The notes under the pieces: generated by a model
Told to the model about the DNA's origin: nothing
What the model saw: only the letters and a program-made list of their open reading frames with translations
Database searches by the model: none
Translations under genes and position numbers: made by a program
Part shown: piece after piece, positions 6,360 to 6,893 of the stretch
Position numbering within the stretch: position 1 is the stretch's first letter
Layout of the letters: each line of letters begins with the position of its first letter
Assembly: GCA_027064665.1 (NCBI GenBank)
Contig: JAMOPH010000375.1
Location: 1-6,893, forward strand
Reading direction: 5' to 3'
Length of the DNA: 6,893 bases
Source of the DNA: a bacterium
Lineage (GTDB): Bacteria; UBP14; UBA6098; B30-G16

Positions 6360-6397
6360 CCCTGCAGGAAAAGAAAAAATTTTCCCACCCTACAGGG
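6360..6397. other. Interrupted inverted repeat at the comEA stop / pseudopilin leader
   Basis: CCCTG (6360-6364) pairs with CAGGG (6393-6397) and GGAAAA (6367-6372) with TTTTCC (6380-6385), around a 7-nt loop; the two stems are separated by 2 nt on one side and 7 nt on the other. It covers the last codons and stop of comEA (6390-6392) and lies upstream of the pseudopilin. Read on the minus strand the loop is TTTTTTC, so it may also act as a weak terminator or RNA processing site; the arms are not followed by a U run of the usual kind. Confidence 0.35.
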
Positions 6398-6797
6398 TTG
6401 CCATCTTTTTGATTTTTGCCAGTTTCTTTCTGCCGATTCCCTTGACCTTGAGCAACTGACCGAAACTTGTGAATTTTCCGTGGCGCCGGCGGTAGTTGAC
6501 AATTCGTGTCGCCAGAGTTCTCCCTATCCCGGGGATTCTCATAAGTTGCTCCACATCGGCGGTGTTTATGTTGATTTTTGCCGGTTTGATTTTCTCAATG
6601 AGTTCTGCGGCGCTGATTGTGTCTGCGGGCGCAGTTGCGGTGTCCCTGCGGGCGAGGGAATTTGCCCCTGTCCCCATCCGTTTTTCCGCCGGGTGATTCT
6701 GCGGAGCGACATAATGGGCACCGTAGAAGGATATCCCCATAACCACGCCCAGAACTACCGCCAAAATTCCGCCGAATTTTGCCTGATTTTGCCCCAT
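6390..6797 (-). CDS. comEA: ComEA-like helix-hairpin-helix DNA-binding protein
   Basis: A 135-residue protein from the ATG at 6797; a longer reading from a TTG at 6845 would overlap the end of the upstream gene and adds residues that do not look like a signal. Residues 8-30 are a membrane segment (GGILAVVLGVVMGISFYG), then a Thr/Ala/Arg-rich linker to about 65, and a double helix-hairpin-helix domain: KININTADVEQLMRIPGIG (74-92), ATRIVNYRRRHGKFTSF (96-112), LLKVKGIGRKKLAKIKKM (115-132). PGIG and KGIG are the two hairpins that bind the DNA backbone. In the family it is a membrane-anchored periplasmic DNA receptor for natural transformation. Its place just before a pseudopilin and a pilM-like gene supports a DNA-uptake role; a general HhH protein without a competence role remains possible. 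No good Shine-Dalgarno; start 4 bp after the preceding stop suggests coupling. Confidence 0.88.
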   Translation of the reverse strand: MGQNQAKFGGILAVVLGVVMGISFYGAHYVAPQNHPAEKRMGTGANSLARRDTATAPADTISAAELIEKIKPAKININTADVEQLMRIPGIGRTLATRIVNYRRRHGKFTSFGQLLKVKGIGRKKLAKIKKMATL

Positions 6798-6801
6798 AGG
6801 T

Positions 6802-6893
6802 TCACAGTCCGCCCTTGCGCTGGGGTTTTTTGTTAATCTGGTCAATGTTTGCCGGCGGGACTGAATCCGGCATAACCACCGGGCGCGCCTTCT
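6802..6893 (-). CDS. C-terminal end of an unrecognised gene (5' partial), upstream in the operon
   Basis: On the minus strand one frame runs from the right edge (first full codon 6891-6889) through 29 sense codons to a TGA at 6804-6802, four bases before the ATG of comEA. The peptide ends with VPPANIDQINKKPQRKGGL, a Pro/Lys-rich tail of normal composition and with codon choice (C/G-ending) like the following genes. Another frame gives GYAGFSPAGKH then stop (6847-6845), so the choice is not certain; the tight 4-bp spacing to comEA favours this one. The visible part is too short to name a function. Confidence 0.45.
   Translation of the reverse strand, partial: KARPVVMPDSVPPANIDQINKKPQRKGGL

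Noticed and set aside
6798..6845. TTG start at 6845 for ComEA
   Set aside because: It would overlap the end of the upstream gene and add a non-signal-like charged N-terminus; the ATG at 6797 puts the membrane segment at the expected place.

Overview
The window looks like chromosomal DNA of a Gram-negative (diderm) bacterium. A long outer-membrane barrel/OmpA protein with a signal peptide, a type IV pilin-like protein, a PilM-like protein and a ComEA-like DNA-binding protein all point that way. The mix of a PorP/PorV-like barrel, CARDB and OmpA modules with a stand-alone Lrp/AsnC ligand-binding domain would fit an uncultured lineage of the FCB group or a WOR-3/TA06-like candidate phylum. That placement is an inference from gene style, not a demonstrated assignment.

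Layout. (1) Positions 1-804, plus strand: two overlapping genes, visibly more AT-rich than the rest. They are the 3' end of a possible beta-propeller protein and a small exported protein that may have a thioredoxin-like fold. Neither is firmly recognised. (2) Positions 846-1146, plus strand: a promoter-like sequence, a strong Shine-Dalgarno and an 80-residue stand-alone RAM (Lrp/AsnC effector-binding) protein. (3) Positions 1147-1340: a gap between convergent genes holding about five imperfect 21-25 bp tandem units built on GGCGCC, then a possible terminator hairpin. (4) Positions 1341-6893, minus strand: a compact operon. In order of transcription it reads: the 3' end of an unrecognised gene, comEA, a pseudopilin, a pilM-like gene, a PilN/PilO-like membrane protein, and a 909-residue outer-membrane barrel-CARDB-OmpA protein.

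How the minus-strand genes may work together. PilM, PilN/PilO and a pseudopilin are inner-membrane and fibre parts of type IV pilus or type II secretion machines, and ComEA is the periplasmic DNA receptor for natural transformation. The simplest reading is part of a DNA-uptake or type IV pilus-like machine. pilM-like, pilN/O-like and the OmpA gene are joined by two ATGA stop/start overlaps, so the outer-membrane fusion protein sits where pilP/pilQ would be in a classical pilMNOPQ operon. No secretin, ATPase or PilC platform protein is present in the window, so the machine is incomplete here or completed elsewhere.
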